A stretch of 64,000 bases of DNA from Azospirillum sp. TSO35-2 (GCF_003116095.1 NZ_LGRA01000018.1:451932-515931); one strand, 5' to 3'; shown: positions 1 to 9,279, counted from the stretch's first letter. A program made the numbers and translations. The notes: generated by a model from the sequence alone, not told the origin.

Positions 1-2232
1 CACGTCGATCCGGTTGTACCAGTCCGGCAGGTCGAAATGCCGGGCGGTGCCGGAGAAATCGACGCGCTCCGGGTCGCCGCCCGCCGCGGCGAACTCTGCC
101 AGCAGCCCGGCCCGCACCACCGGGTCGTCGAATTGGTGGGTCTTCAGCAGCAGCCGGGCATCCCGCACCCGCGCCAGCAGCCGTGCCCACAGCGACAGCG
201 TCGGCCCCGACAGCTTCGCCCGGTTGTTGAAGCAACCAAAGGTGACGAACCCGTTGGTCCGTGCCGGCAGCGGACCGACCGCGGGCGCGTTCTCCCGCGG
301 CAACACGCAGACGTAATCATCGGGCAGCCGCAGCACGCGCTCCACCGCCGTTGCTTCGCTGCCCGGTGGCATCTGGCGCGGGCAGGCGATCAGCGCGTCC
401 ATCGTCGACAAACCGGTGGTGCCGACATAGCCGGCCCAGGTGACCTGCAGCGGCGCCGGCTTGCGCGCGAACAGCGGCAGCCGGTTGCCGGCGGTGTGGC
501 CGGCGAGGTCGACCAGGATGTCGATGCCGTCGGCGGCGATCATCGCGGCGGCGGCCTCGTCATCCACCCCGCACAGCGACCGCCACTGGTCGGCGGCGGC
601 GCGCAGCCGGCGGGTCATCCCGTCCTCGCGCGGCTTGACGTTGTAGCAGAACACCTCCACCGCCGCGCGGTCGTGCGCCGGCAGCACCGGGGCGAGGAAA
701 TAGCCGACGGGGTGATAGCCGAAGTCGGCGGAGACGTAGCCGACACGCAGCCGGCGGTCCGGGTCGGGCCGGTTGGGGTGGCGGAAGCCGGCCGGTGGGG
801 CCAGCGGGCGGCCGTGCCGGGCGTCCCAGCGCCGATGCTCCTCCAGCAGCTCCATCGGGCCGATGTCCGGGCTGTAATGCAGGGCCAGCAGCAGGTTCGA
901 ATGCAGGCCGGACGCCGCGGGATCGAGCACCAGCGCCCGGCGGTTGGCGGCGATGCCGGCGCCGGTGCGGCCCAGATCCTGGAGGATGGCGGCCCGGTTC
1001 TGCCAGCCGCCCAACCCGCCCGGCTCCAGCGCCACCGCCCGCTCGCCGGCCGCCAGCCCGTCGGCGATCCGCCCCGACCGCCGCAGCATGGCGCCGCGAT
1101 AGGCCCAGCCCGCCGCATCCTGCGGCGATCCGCGCAGGCCGCGGCCGATCCACAGGGCCGCCACCGCCGGCTGGTCCATCGTTTCGAACGCCATCGCCAG
1201 ATTGCCGGCGATGGCGGCGTCGCCGGGGTCGAGCGCCACCGCCAGCCGTGCCTGCAGCAGCGCCGACTCGGGCTGCCCCAGCGCCCGCAGGGTGACCGCC
1301 AGATTGCTGCGCAGGGCGGCCAGCTCGGGCCGCAGCCGCAGCGCGCGGCGCAAGGCCACCGCCGCCGCCGCCATCCGGGCGGCGCGGCGGTCGAGCAGGC
1401 CCTGCTCGTTCCAGCCATCGACGTCGTCGGGGCTCAGCACCAGGGCGCGGCGGCGTTGTGCCACGGCGTCCGGGGCATCCCGCCGCAACCGGGCCAGGGC
1501 CGCTTGGGACGCCGCCCGGCCGGGATCGAGGCGAAGGGCGCGGCGGTGGAAGCGTTCCGCCCGCGCCGGCTCGCCGTCGCGCTCGGCCTCCTCCGCCACC
1601 GCGGCCAGCACACGGGCGAAGGCGGGGTCGAGCGCCAACGCCCGCCGGAACACCGGCAGGGCGGCATGGCCCAACGCCAGCAGGGTCAGTCCCAGGTTGG
1701 CCTGCACCCCGGCGTCGAGCGGCGCCCGCCGCGCCGCCTCGGTCAGTGGGGCGATGGCGTCCTCCACCCGTCCCAACGCCCGCAGGGCAAGGCCGAGCCG
1801 GGTCCAGGCCTCGGCATGGCCGGGATGGTGGCGCAGATGAGCGTCGAGCGCCGCGGCCTCCTCGTCCCGGCGGCCGGCGGCGGCCAGCGCCACCGCCAGG
1901 CCGAAGCCGGCGTCGGCGCGGCCCGGCGCCCGCTCCAGCGCGGCGCGGTGGCAGCCGGCGGCCTCGTCGAAGCGGCCGGCGACCTGCAGGGCATTGCCGA
2001 GGTTGACGTGGTAATCGGGGACGGCGGGGGTCCCGGCGACGGCGGCGGTCAGGTGCCGGATCGCCTCCTCGGTCCGGCCGGTCTGCGCGCACAGCACCCC
2101 CAGCAGATGGAGCGCGTCCGGGTTGCCGGTGTCGGCGTCGAGGATGCGGCGGTACAGCGTCTCCGCCTCCAGCCGCCGGCCGGCGAGGTGATGGTCCAGC
2201 GCGACCGCCAGGGCCTCCCGTATCGTCGCCAT
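1..2232 (-). CDS. TPR-repeat O-GlcNAc-transferase-like (SPINDLY/GT41) protein, 3' end cut by window edge
   Basis: The visible part is 744 codons from the ATG at 2232 and stays open to base 1, so the C-terminus is missing. Residues from about 5 to 470 are tandem TPR units (repeated patterns such as ALHLLGVLCAQTGRTEEAI). From about residue 490 a GT41-type catalytic region starts (RLRVGYVSADFGYHPVGYF, then DILVDLAGHTAGNRL and VTWAGYVGTTGLSTMDALI), as in bacterial SPINDLY/OGT proteins. The family transfers a sugar from a nucleotide sugar to protein Ser/Thr or related targets, in the cytoplasm. It probably forms a glycosylation unit with the next glycosyltransferase on the same strand. The target is not visible. 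The opposite strand is also open over most of this length, which is a high-GC artefact. Confidence 0.85.
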   Translation of the reverse strand, partial: MATIREALAVALDHHLAGRRLEAETLYRRILDADTGNPDALHLLGVLCAQTGRTEEAIRHLTAAVAGTPAVPDYHVNLGNALQVAGRFDEAAGCHRAALERAPGRADAGFGLAVALAAAGRRDEEAAALDAHLRHHPGHAEAWTRLGLALRALGRVEDAIAPLTEAARRAPLDAGVQANLGLTLLALGHAALPVFRRALALDPAFARVLAAVAEEAERDGEPARAERFHRRALRLDPGRAASQAALARLRRDAPDAVAQRRRALVLSPDDVDGWNEQGLLDRRAARMAAAAVALRRALRLRPELAALRSNLAVTLRALGQPESALLQARLAVALDPGDAAIAGNLAMAFETMDQPAVAALWIGRGLRGSPQDAAGWAYRGAMLRRSGRIADGLAAGERAVALEPGGLGGWQNRAAILQDLGRTGAGIAANRRALVLDPAASGLHSNLLLALHYSPDIGPMELLEEHRRWDARHGRPLAPPAGFRHPNRPDPDRRLRVGYVSADFGYHPVGYFLAPVLPAHDRAAVEVFCYNVKPREDGMTRRLRAAADQWRSLCGVDDEAAAAMIAADGIDILVDLAGHTAGNRLPLFARKPAPLQVTWAGYVGTTGLSTMDALIACPRQMPPGSEATAVERVLRLPDDYVCVLPRENAPAVGPLPARTNGFVTFGCFNNRAKLSGPTLSLWARLLARVRDARLLLKTHQFDDPVVRAGLLAEFAAAGGDPERVDFSGTARHFDLPDWYNRIDV

Positions 2233-2472
2233 CCGCTCGGCCCCTCACCCGGTATCACGCCCACGGCCGCACCCACGGCCCGGTTGCGGACCATACCCAG
2301 ATTGCAACACCGGGCAAAGGGCGATGCGGGGCGGAAGCGCTTCCTCTGGCGTTCCCGCCGTCGGGTGGGCTGGTGTGAGTTTCCAGCTCGGTTGTTCGGC
2401 GCTTTGTGCCGGCGATGGTCCCCGCCCATCGCCGGCTCCCGCTTGGCGGCGTATGAGTTCGGCGTGCCGGTA

Positions 2473-3597
2473 TCAGCGCAGCACGCTGCACAGCCAGTCC
2501 CGCCATTGCCGGGCCCGGCCTTCCCAGGTCAGCTGCTCCAGCGTGTAGGCGACCTGTTGACGCTGGCGCGCCTCGAAGGCGGCGGGGTTGTTGCGGGCAG
2601 CGGTGAGCAGCCAGACCGCCATCTGGGCGAAATGGTCGGCGTGGACCAACGGGTCGGCCGGCGGCGTCATCAGCAGGCCAAAGCCGGCCAGCGTCTCCGG
2701 CAGGGCGCCGCGCTCGCTGCTGGCGACGACGCAGCCGGCGGCCATCGCCTCCATCGCCGCGATGCAGGAGGTCTCGTCGAAGCTGTTGGGGTAGGCGAGC
2801 GCCACGGCGCCGCGCAGCGCCTCGGCCAAGCGCGGCTGGTCGACGGCGCCGACATACTCCACCCCCGGCGTGGCGCGTGCCTGTTCGTAGAGCGGGGCGT
2901 AGGGGTCCTGGCCCGCCGGTACGCCATAGACCGCCATGCTGGAGAACACCCGCAGCCGGACGTCGGGAACCGCGGCGCGGATGCGGGGGAAGCCGGCCAG
3001 CAGCACGTCCAGCCCGCGGAACGGCGTGCTGGTGTAGACCAGGACCGGATCGGCCAGCCGTGCGCCGAGCGGCGGGACGCCGGCCCGCGCCACCGCCTCG
3101 AAGGCCGGGGCGACGGCGTTGCCGATCACCACCGACCGTTCCATCGGGATGGCGAAGTCGCGGGCGTAGGCGTCGGCCTGCCAGCGGCTGACGAAGACGA
3201 AGCCGTCCCACAGCGCGGCGAAGGCCGGATCGTTCAGGCCAGCGACGGCGGCCTGGTCGGTCATGTGGCCGGTCCAGTAGGCGAGGAACGGCCGCCGCCC
3301 CGGCCGGGCGGCCATGGCCTGGGCGAACTGCATCGTGCTGCCGCCGCACACGACCGCCACGTCGACGCCGGCCAGCCCGTCGCCATAAACGTCGGCCACC
3401 GGTCGCACGTCGACCCCACCGCTGTCCGACGCCACCGCCGCCCCGTTGAACAGCGTCACTCGCCAGCCGCCGGCCGCCAACCGCTCCGCCAGATAGCAGA
3501 CCGCCGACTGGCTGCCGCCGATCGGCCGCCGCCGCGGCGTGTCGACCGTGTAGTCGATGCCCATGAAATCGAGGAAGGCGACGTGCATGACCGGCAT
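2473..3597 (-). CDS. Glycosyltransferase, GT4-like (group 1 family)
   Basis: The 374-aa protein begins MPVMHVAFLDFMGIDY and has a GT-B layout: an N-terminal domain with a GGSQSAVCYLAERL segment, and a C-terminal domain with the retaining GT4 signature around PNSFDETSCIAAMEAMAAG followed by SSERGALPETL. Family members transfer a hexose from a nucleotide sugar to a glycan, lipid or protein. It lies 240 bases upstream of the TPR/OGT-like gene on the same strand, so both may modify the same surface structure. The frame stays open upstream to 3804. I chose 3597 (alternative ATG 3588) because the conserved beta strand begins there; no clear ribosome binding site decides between them. Acceptor and donor are unknown. 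Confidence 0.8.
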   Translation of the reverse strand: MPVMHVAFLDFMGIDYTVDTPRRRPIGGSQSAVCYLAERLAAGGWRVTLFNGAAVASDSGGVDVRPVADVYGDGLAGVDVAVVCGGSTMQFAQAMAARPGRRPFLAYWTGHMTDQAAVAGLNDPAFAALWDGFVFVSRWQADAYARDFAIPMERSVVIGNAVAPAFEAVARAGVPPLGARLADPVLVYTSTPFRGLDVLLAGFPRIRAAVPDVRLRVFSSMAVYGVPAGQDPYAPLYEQARATPGVEYVGAVDQPRLAEALRGAVALAYPNSFDETSCIAAMEAMAAGCVVASSERGALPETLAGFGLLMTPPADPLVHADHFAQMAVWLLTAARNNPAAFEARQRQQVAYTLEQLTWEGRARQWRDWLCSVLR

Positions 3598-4380
3598 CCA
3601 TGGCGTGGCGACGGTTGTCCTTATACCCGCGGCTTTCGATCCTGACCTATCGGAATCAAAAATCCCGACGGCATGGGCCGCCCCGGCGTGGGAGCCCATA
3701 AGGATGAGGCCGTCTTGTCCACATCGCGGCTTTCCCGACTGCCAGCCGGCCTCATCACCGATCAGGTCGCGGTCGACGATGATCGTGTCATGCTGGCGGC
3801 CCATTTTTTCTGCATCACCGCGTGCTTGAGGCCATCTGAATGGCCACGCATAGGCGGCGGCCCTGCACCGGGAATGCGGATGGGCCTCCAGCCGGAACCG
3901 TCAGGAGCCGACAGGCCCCGCAAGGCAGCCTCCAGACGATGCCTGCAAACGGGTCAGAGACTGACAAGTTGATATCGCCATCAGTCGATGCCCGAACAGA
4001 CTTTGCGGAATAGATGCGGCATGCTGCCGCAGTTTATCGGTCATGTTCTTGGGAATCCTATGGGATATTGGGAATATTCATCCGTTGGGCCTTTGGGGTG
4101 CGGCTTTGGTCCATTGACACCTCCATAGGGGTATGTCATTCGTTTCCATGCTGATCGTCGGGGTCGCGAGATCAGCAAAGAGAAATGTGATCGACCAACC
4201 AGACTCCGGCTCGCCCTGCATCAACATCGCATGATGGATGGCGTGTCGGGTATTCACCAAGTGATACAGTGACTGCGTGAAGGTGATCTCCAAACGACGT
4301 GTGTCGAGCGACACGGGCGTCGTTATTGGGTTCGTCTGCGGAGCGTAGCTCCGCCGGATGATACCTGATGGGTTGCCATC
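3598..4380. other. Non-coding stretch upstream of the mad locus
   Basis: About 780 bases without a convincing gene. Short open frames exist on both strands but have no family motif and no clear ribosome binding site. A 7-bp perfect stem with a 3-base loop (GCGGAGC-GTA-GCTCCGC, 4338-4354) sits 27 bases upstream of the madG ATG and could be a leader hairpin or operator. The base composition is less GC-rich around 4000-4270 than in the flanking genes. The promoter for the mad operon should be here, but I could not pick a convincing -35/-10 pair. Confidence 0.5.
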
Positions 4381-5364
4381 ATGTATTTGTCACCTCATGC
4401 CGGCCTCGCCGGCCCCGGCATCACTCCGCACCGACATGAAGAGATGGCGCCTGCCGTCTGGGTGATCGGTTCGGCCTGTCTGACCGGCATTCTTCTCGAA
4501 GTTTCCGTCCATCCCAAGCCCGGCCTTGTCACGCCGCGTTCAATGGGATCGCATTCAGACATGGATCTGCAGACGTTCATGCTGACGTCTGCGGCCATCG
4601 CTCCCTGTTTTCATCGCTGCGCGGCCATCGGTCTCGCCCATGTCGGCGATCCGTCGGCCGTGCTGCCGCTGATCCGTACCGTCGGCCTCGATTACGACCG
4701 GCGTCTGTTCGCCGCCTCCAACGGCGTCAACACGCAGCGTGGCGCGCTCTTCGCGCTTGGCCTTACCGCCGCCGCCGCCGGCCTGTCCCATGACGGCCAC
4801 CGCCCGTTTTCCCCCGACCGTCTCTTTGCCGCCGTCGCCGCCATCACCCGCGGCCTCGTCGAACGCGAACTGGAGACGTGTCGCCGCGATCGCCTGACCG
4901 CCGGCGAGATCCTGTACGCCCGACACGGTGCCACCGGAATCCGTGGCGAGGCCGAGGCAGGGTTCCCGACCGTCGCCACGCATGGTCTGCCGGCCTTGCG
5001 CGCCGCCCTGGCGCGGGAAGCCAGCCTCAATCGTGCCCTTCTTCATGCGCTCGTCGCCATCGTCGCCGAGGCCGAGGACACCACCGTGCTGTGGCGCGGC
5101 GGACCCGAAGGCCTTGCCTTTGTGCGTGAGCGCGCTGCCCGTGTGCGCGACCTCGGCGGGGCGCTCACCGAGCGTGGTGTCGCCGAGATCGATCGCTTTG
5201 CCGATGACTGCGTCGCCCGCCGGCTCAGCCCCGGCGGCGCCGCCGATCTGCTGGCGGTCACCGCCGCCGTCCATCTGCTCGAGGTGGAGACCTTCCCGGC
5301 TTCGGCCACGTCCCGCTTCGACGCGCCCCCACCGAACGCCCCTGTTCCAGGAGAAAATCCATGA
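4381..5364 (+). CDS. madG: Triphosphoribosyl-dephospho-CoA synthase of malonate decarboxylase (MadG/MdcB/CitG family)
   Basis: Makes 2'-(5''-triphosphoribosyl)-3'-dephospho-CoA from ATP and dephospho-CoA, the precursor of the prosthetic group of the decarboxylase acyl carrier protein. The 327-aa protein carries the CitG-family signature VHPKPGLVTP followed by the SMGSHSDMDLQTFM segment, and a later SNGVNTQRGALFALG region. It is the first gene of the plus-strand mad operon, and its TGA overlaps the ATG of the next small gene (ATGA at 5361-5364). The start at 4381 has only a weak ribosome site. An internal ATG at 4444 (MAPAVWVIGSACL) would still keep the conserved core, so the start is uncertain. 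The C-terminal ~20 residues are Pro-rich and not conserved-looking. Confidence 0.9.
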   Translation: MYLSPHAGLAGPGITPHRHEEMAPAVWVIGSACLTGILLEVSVHPKPGLVTPRSMGSHSDMDLQTFMLTSAAIAPCFHRCAAIGLAHVGDPSAVLPLIRTVGLDYDRRLFAASNGVNTQRGALFALGLTAAAAGLSHDGHRPFSPDRLFAAVAAITRGLVERELETCRRDRLTAGEILYARHGATGIRGEAEAGFPTVATHGLPALRAALAREASLNRALLHALVAIVAEAEDTTVLWRGGPEGLAFVRERAARVRDLGGALTERGVAEIDRFADDCVARRLSPGGAADLLAVTAAVHLLEVETFPASATSRFDAPPPNAPVPGENP

Positions 5365-5474
5365 ACGTCGTCGCCTACGCGCTGATGGCCTACGGCCTCA
5401 CCGCGGTGATCGCCTACGCCGTCATCGGGGTGATCCTTCTGCTCAACAAAACCATGGCTGGTTCAGCCGAATAA
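5361..5474 (+). CDS. 37-aa single-span membrane peptide between madG and madB
   Basis: A short gene: MNVVAYALMAYG, then TAVIAYAVIGVILLLNKTMAGSAE. One hydrophobic helix spans about residues 4-28. It is coupled to madG by an ATGA overlap and ends 25 bases before madB, so it is almost certainly translated with the pump. Na+-translocating decarboxylases usually have a small membrane subunit (OadG, MmdD) beside the beta subunit. By position this peptide could be an extremely reduced counterpart. It could also correspond to one of the small proteins of unknown function described in mad operons, but I cannot assign it to one by sequence. Most gene callers would skip it. Confidence 0.7.
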   Translation: MNVVAYALMAYGLTAVIAYAVIGVILLLNKTMAGSAE

Positions 5475-5499
5475 GCCGTGCGCTGAGGAGAACACCCCC

Positions 5500-6714
5500 A
5501 TGCTACAGCAACTTTTCACCGTCTTTCCCGGCATCGGCACGCTCTTCGTCCAGGATCCGACGATCGCCTTTTCCCGCATCGCCTTGATGGGCTTCGGCTT
5601 CTTCCTGGCCTATCTGGGCTTCAAGCGCACCCTCGAGCCCCTGATCATGGTGCCGATGGGCGTCGCGATGATGTGCGTCAACGCCGGCGTCATGTTCCTG
5701 CAGGCCCAGAAGATCGGCACGCTGATGCTGGATCCGATGATCTCGGATCCGATTCAGCTCGTCAACGACATGCAGATCTACTTCCTGCAGCCGATCTACA
5801 ACTTTGCCTTCTCGAATTCGCTCGTCGCCTGCATGCTGTTCTTCGGCATCGGCACCATGGCGGACATCTCCTTCATCCTCGCCCGGCCGTGGGCGGCGAT
5901 GACCTGCGCGATCTTCGCCGAGATGGGCACCTTCGTCACCCTGGTGATCGGCTACTATTGCGGCCTGACCCCCGGCGAAGCGGCGGCGGTCGGTTCGATC
6001 GGCGGCGCCGATGGCCCGATGGTCCTCTTCGCCTCGCTGATGATGGCCAAGGAACTCTTCGTCCCCATCTCGATCATCGCCTACCTCTACCTGTCGCTGA
6101 CCTACGCCGGCTATCCGTACCTGATGAAGTTCTTGGTTCCGGCCAAGTACCGGGCAATGGACGTCGAGATGACATTCCCGGAAGTGTCGTCCAAGTCGAA
6201 ATTCATCTTCACCATCGTTTCGGCCGCCCTGCTGTGCCTGCTGCTGCCCGTGGCCGCGCCGCTGATCCTGTCGTTCTTCCTCGGCGTCGCCATCAAGGAA
6301 GCGGAAATCGAGCCGTACCAGGAACTGCTCGAAAAGACGATCACCTACTCCTCGACCCTGATGCTGGGCCTGGTCCTCGGCGTGCTTTGCGAAGCGTCGA
6401 CCCTGCTCGACAAGCGCGTCGCCATCCTGCTCGTCCTCGGCATCACCGCGCTGCTGGTGTCCGGCATCGGTGGCCTGCTCGGCGGCTGGATCGTGTGGCT
6501 TTTCAACAAGAACGGCTTCAACCCGCTGGTCGGCATCGCCGGTGTGTCCTGTGTGCCGACCACCGCGAAGCTCGCCCAGAAGGTCGCCGCCGAGGAAAAC
6601 CCCTACGCGATGGTCCTTCCGGTCGCCATGGGCGCCAACGTCTGCGGCCTGATCGTCTCGGCCATCGCCGTCGGCATCTTCGCCTCGACCATCGGCCTCG
6701 TCGCCGCGCACTGA
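5500..6714 (+). CDS. madB: Carboxybiotin decarboxylase, Na+-translocating (MadB, OadB/GcdB/MmdB family)
   Basis: Integral membrane pump that decarboxylates the carboxybiotin of MadF and exports Na+. The 404-aa protein is almost entirely hydrophobic. The family Na+-site motifs are present: SIGGADGPM with Asp171 (OadB Asp203) and NPLVGIAGVS with Asn341, Gly345 and Ser350 (OadB Asn373, Gly377, Ser382). The position of OadB Arg389 is Lys357 here (CVPTTAKLAQ). The ATG at 5500 follows a GAGGAG ribosome site. A second, separate beta subunit of the same superfamily occurs at 26615-27742. Decarboxylation here would couple malonate breakdown to a sodium gradient. Confidence 0.93.
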   Translation: MLQQLFTVFPGIGTLFVQDPTIAFSRIALMGFGFFLAYLGFKRTLEPLIMVPMGVAMMCVNAGVMFLQAQKIGTLMLDPMISDPIQLVNDMQIYFLQPIYNFAFSNSLVACMLFFGIGTMADISFILARPWAAMTCAIFAEMGTFVTLVIGYYCGLTPGEAAAVGSIGGADGPMVLFASLMMAKELFVPISIIAYLYLSLTYAGYPYLMKFLVPAKYRAMDVEMTFPEVSSKSKFIFTIVSAALLCLLLPVAAPLILSFFLGVAIKEAEIEPYQELLEKTITYSSTLMLGLVLGVLCEASTLLDKRVAILLVLGITALLVSGIGGLLGGWIVWLFNKNGFNPLVGIAGVSCVPTTAKLAQKVAAEENPYAMVLPVAMGANVCGLIVSAIAVGIFASTIGLVAAH

Positions 6715-6742
6715 ACCGGGCCCTGCCTCGGAGATCGATCCC

Positions 6743-7606
6743 ATGCCCACCGTTGCCTTCCAAGATCCTGGTGCCACGCGGCTCTCTGCGTTCGAGCGGA
6801 GCGACGGCATCGGCCGGATCGTCATCGAGGTCGACAAGGTCGACAGCACCAACCACCGCCTGGTGGAACTCGGTCGGGCCGGCGCCGACCACGGCACGGT
6901 CCTGATCGCCCGCGATCAGACCGCCGGCCGCGGCAAGGCCGAGCGGGGGTGGTTCTCCATCCCCGACGGCAGCCTCTGCCTGTCGGTCCTGGTGAGGACC
7001 GGGCGCAGCCTTGCCGAAGCGGCCCAGCTGCCTCTGCTCGCCGCGGTCGCGATGCGCGAGGCGATCCTGGCGGAGACTGGTGTCGACGCCGGAATCAAAT
7101 GGCCGAACGACCTGCTGGTCGGCGGTCACAAGATCTGCGGCATTCTGGCCGAGGCGGCTTGCGACGATTGCGGCGAACTCGATTTCGTGGTGATTGGCAT
7201 GGGGCTCAACCTTGCCATCCCCGACGCCGCGTTCCCCGACCATCTGCGGGCGAGCGCCGCTTCCCTGGCCACCCTCTCGGGCCGTCCGGTCGACCGCGAC
7301 GCCTTCGTGGAGACCCTCGGCCTGGTTCTCGATCGCTGGGTGAAGCTCTGGGAACGGCATGGGCTCTCCGCCTTTGCCGGGACCTGGACCGCCCACGCCC
7401 TCCACCTCGGCCACGTCGTCAGCCTCGACGATGGCGACGACGAGATCTGCGCCACCCTCATCGGCCTTGCGGGCGATGGAGCGCTGCGCATCCGCGACGC
7501 CGCCGGGGCCATTCGTGACGTCCATTCCGGGGAAATCGGCACGGCTCCGTCCGTGGGGCCGATCCCCTTGCAACTTCCCAAGACCCACATGGGGGCATTC
7601 TCATGA
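6743..7606 (+). CDS. birA: Biotin--[protein] ligase (BirA catalytic type, no DNA-binding domain)
   Basis: Attaches biotin to the carrier lysine, presumably Lys35 of MadF. The 287-aa protein starts directly with the catalytic domain: EVDKVDSTN, then the biotinyl-AMP loop GRGKAERGW and the KWPNDLL motif. A small C-terminal beta domain (VSLDDGDDEICATLIGL, then DVHSGEI) completes it. There is no N-terminal helix-turn-helix, so it should not be a repressor. It sits inside the mad operon between madB and madA, and its stop overlaps the madA ATG (7603-7606). This placement suggests a ligase dedicated to the operon's own biotin carrier. About 30 residues at each end look non-conserved. Confidence 0.92.
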   Translation: MPTVAFQDPGATRLSAFERSDGIGRIVIEVDKVDSTNHRLVELGRAGADHGTVLIARDQTAGRGKAERGWFSIPDGSLCLSVLVRTGRSLAEAAQLPLLAAVAMREAILAETGVDAGIKWPNDLLVGGHKICGILAEAACDDCGELDFVVIGMGLNLAIPDAAFPDHLRASAASLATLSGRPVDRDAFVETLGLVLDRWVKLWERHGLSAFAGTWTAHALHLGHVVSLDDGDDEICATLIGLAGDGALRIRDAAGAIRDVHSGEIGTAPSVGPIPLQLPKTHMGAFS

Positions 7607-9267
7607 AGACCGAACAACGGTGGGATAAGCTCGCAGCCGACACCCGCCAACGCCTCGAGGCCGCCTCGGCCTACATCGGCGCCGGCAAGCGTGTGAAGGC
7701 GGAGGACACCGTCGCCCTGCTGAAGGCGGTGATCCGGTCCGGTGACCGCGTCAACATCGAAGGCAACAACCAGAAGCAGGCCGACTTTCTCGCCGACTGC
7801 CTGAACAAGGTCGATCCGGCCGAGATCCACGACCTTCACATGGTTCAGTCCTGCGTGCCGCTGGCCTCGCACCTGGACATGTTCGAGCGCGGCATCGCCA
7901 AGAAGCTCGACTTCGCCTTCGGTGGACCGCAGGCCGGCCGCGTCGCCAAATTCATCCGAGAGGGCAAGATCCAGCTCGGCGCCATCCACACCTACCTCGA
8001 GCTGTTCGGCCGCTACTTCCTCGACCTGACGCCGCGCGTCTCGCTGATCTGCGCCTACGAAGCCGACCGCGAGGGCAACCTCTACACCGGCTTCAACACC
8101 GAGGACACGCCGGTCATCGTCGAGGCGACCAAGTTCCGCCAGGGCATCGTCATCGCCCAGGTGAACAAGATCGTCGACAAGCTGCCGCGCGTCGACATTC
8201 CGGCCGACTGGGTCGACGCCGTCGTCGAGAGCCCGAAGCCCTTCTTCATCGAGCCGCTGTTCACCCGCGATCCCGGCCTTGTCACCGACAACCACATCCT
8301 GCTCGGCATGCTGGCGCTGAAGGGCATCTACGCCGAGTACAAGGTCAAGCGGATCAACCACGGCATCGGCTTCCTCACCTCGGCGATCGAGCTGATCCTG
8401 CCGACCTACGGCGCCGAACTCGGCCTCAAGGGCGAGGTCTGCACCCACATGGTGCTGAACCCGCACCCGACCATGATCCCGGCGATCGAGGACGGCTGGG
8501 TCGACACCATCCACTGCTTCGGTGGCGAACTGGGGATGGAGGACTACGTCAAGGCGCGCTCCGACATCTTCTTCACCGGGCCGGACGGTTCGCTCCGCTC
8601 CAACCGCGCGTTCGCCCAGACCGCCGGCCACTACGCGCTCGACATGTTCATCGGCGGCACGCTGCAGATCGACGAGTGGGGCAACTCCTCCACCGCGACC
8701 GCCAACCGCGTCTCCGGCTTCGGCGGCGCGCCGAACATGGGCTGCGACGCCAAGGGCCGGCGCCACGCGACCGAGAGCTGGCTGAAGTGCGGTCAGGAAG
8801 TGCCGCACATGGCCGACCAGATCGGCGCCATGCCGCGCGGCAAGCGCCTGGTCGTCCAGGGCGCCGAAACCTTCGGCGAGGGCCGCGCCCCGACCTTCGT
8901 GGAAAAGCTCGACGCCTGGCAGCTGGCGGAGAACGCCGGCCTCGACCTGCCGCCGGTCATGATCTACGGCGACGACGTCACCCACATCGTCACCGAGGAA
9001 GGCGTCGCCTATCTCAACCGCGCCCCGGACATGGCCACCCGCATGGCCGCGATCCGCGCCGCCGCCGGCTACACCGAAGTCGGCCTCAAGGCCGATCCGG
9101 CCGAGACCAGGCGCCTGCGCGACGCGAACATCTTCAAGACCCCGGAAGACCTCGGCATCGACCGCAACCGCGCCAACCGCGACCTGCTCGCGGCGCGCTC
9201 GATGCGCGACCTCGTCGACATCTCGGGCGGCCTCTACAACCCGCCGGCCCGCTTCCGCAACTGGTGA
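7603..9267 (+). CDS. madA: Malonate decarboxylase alpha subunit, acetyl-S-ACP:malonate ACP transferase
   Basis: Exchanges the acetyl group on the acyl carrier protein thiol for malonate, giving malonyl-S-ACP. The 554-aa protein matches MadA/MdcA in length and shows typical segments: the N-terminal region KVDPAEIHDLHMVQ, the GVAYLNRAPD region near residue 467, and the FGGAPNMGCDAKGRRHATE stretch around residue 370. The ATG overlaps the birA stop by four bases, so translation is coupled. It is followed at 12 bases by the acyl carrier protein gene. Cytoplasmic component of the decarboxylase complex. Confidence 0.93.
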   Translation: MKTEQRWDKLAADTRQRLEAASAYIGAGKRVKAEDTVALLKAVIRSGDRVNIEGNNQKQADFLADCLNKVDPAEIHDLHMVQSCVPLASHLDMFERGIAKKLDFAFGGPQAGRVAKFIREGKIQLGAIHTYLELFGRYFLDLTPRVSLICAYEADREGNLYTGFNTEDTPVIVEATKFRQGIVIAQVNKIVDKLPRVDIPADWVDAVVESPKPFFIEPLFTRDPGLVTDNHILLGMLALKGIYAEYKVKRINHGIGFLTSAIELILPTYGAELGLKGEVCTHMVLNPHPTMIPAIEDGWVDTIHCFGGELGMEDYVKARSDIFFTGPDGSLRSNRAFAQTAGHYALDMFIGGTLQIDEWGNSSTATANRVSGFGGAPNMGCDAKGRRHATESWLKCGQEVPHMADQIGAMPRGKRLVVQGAETFGEGRAPTFVEKLDAWQLAENAGLDLPPVMIYGDDVTHIVTEEGVAYLNRAPDMATRMAAIRAAAGYTEVGLKADPAETRRLRDANIFKTPEDLGIDRNRANRDLLAARSMRDLVDISGGLYNPPARFRNW

Positions 9268-9279
9268 TCGGAGTCCCTC

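Noticed and set aside
37..3645. 1202-codon open frame on the plus strand across the first 3.6 kb
   Set aside because: It is antisense to two genes with clear domain motifs and its translation is low-complexity Arg/Gln/Gly/His. Long antisense frames are expected at this GC content.
4078..4314. 78-codon GTG-started frame on the minus strand upstream of madG
   Set aside because: It has a fairly natural-looking composition and lies divergent to madG, but there is no ribosome site and no recognisable family. Left as undecided non-coding.
4321..4380. Possible HutP-type NAG triplet array in the madG leader
   Set aside because: The triplets present are not spaced in the regular 4-base pattern of the hut terminator, so no binding site is claimed.
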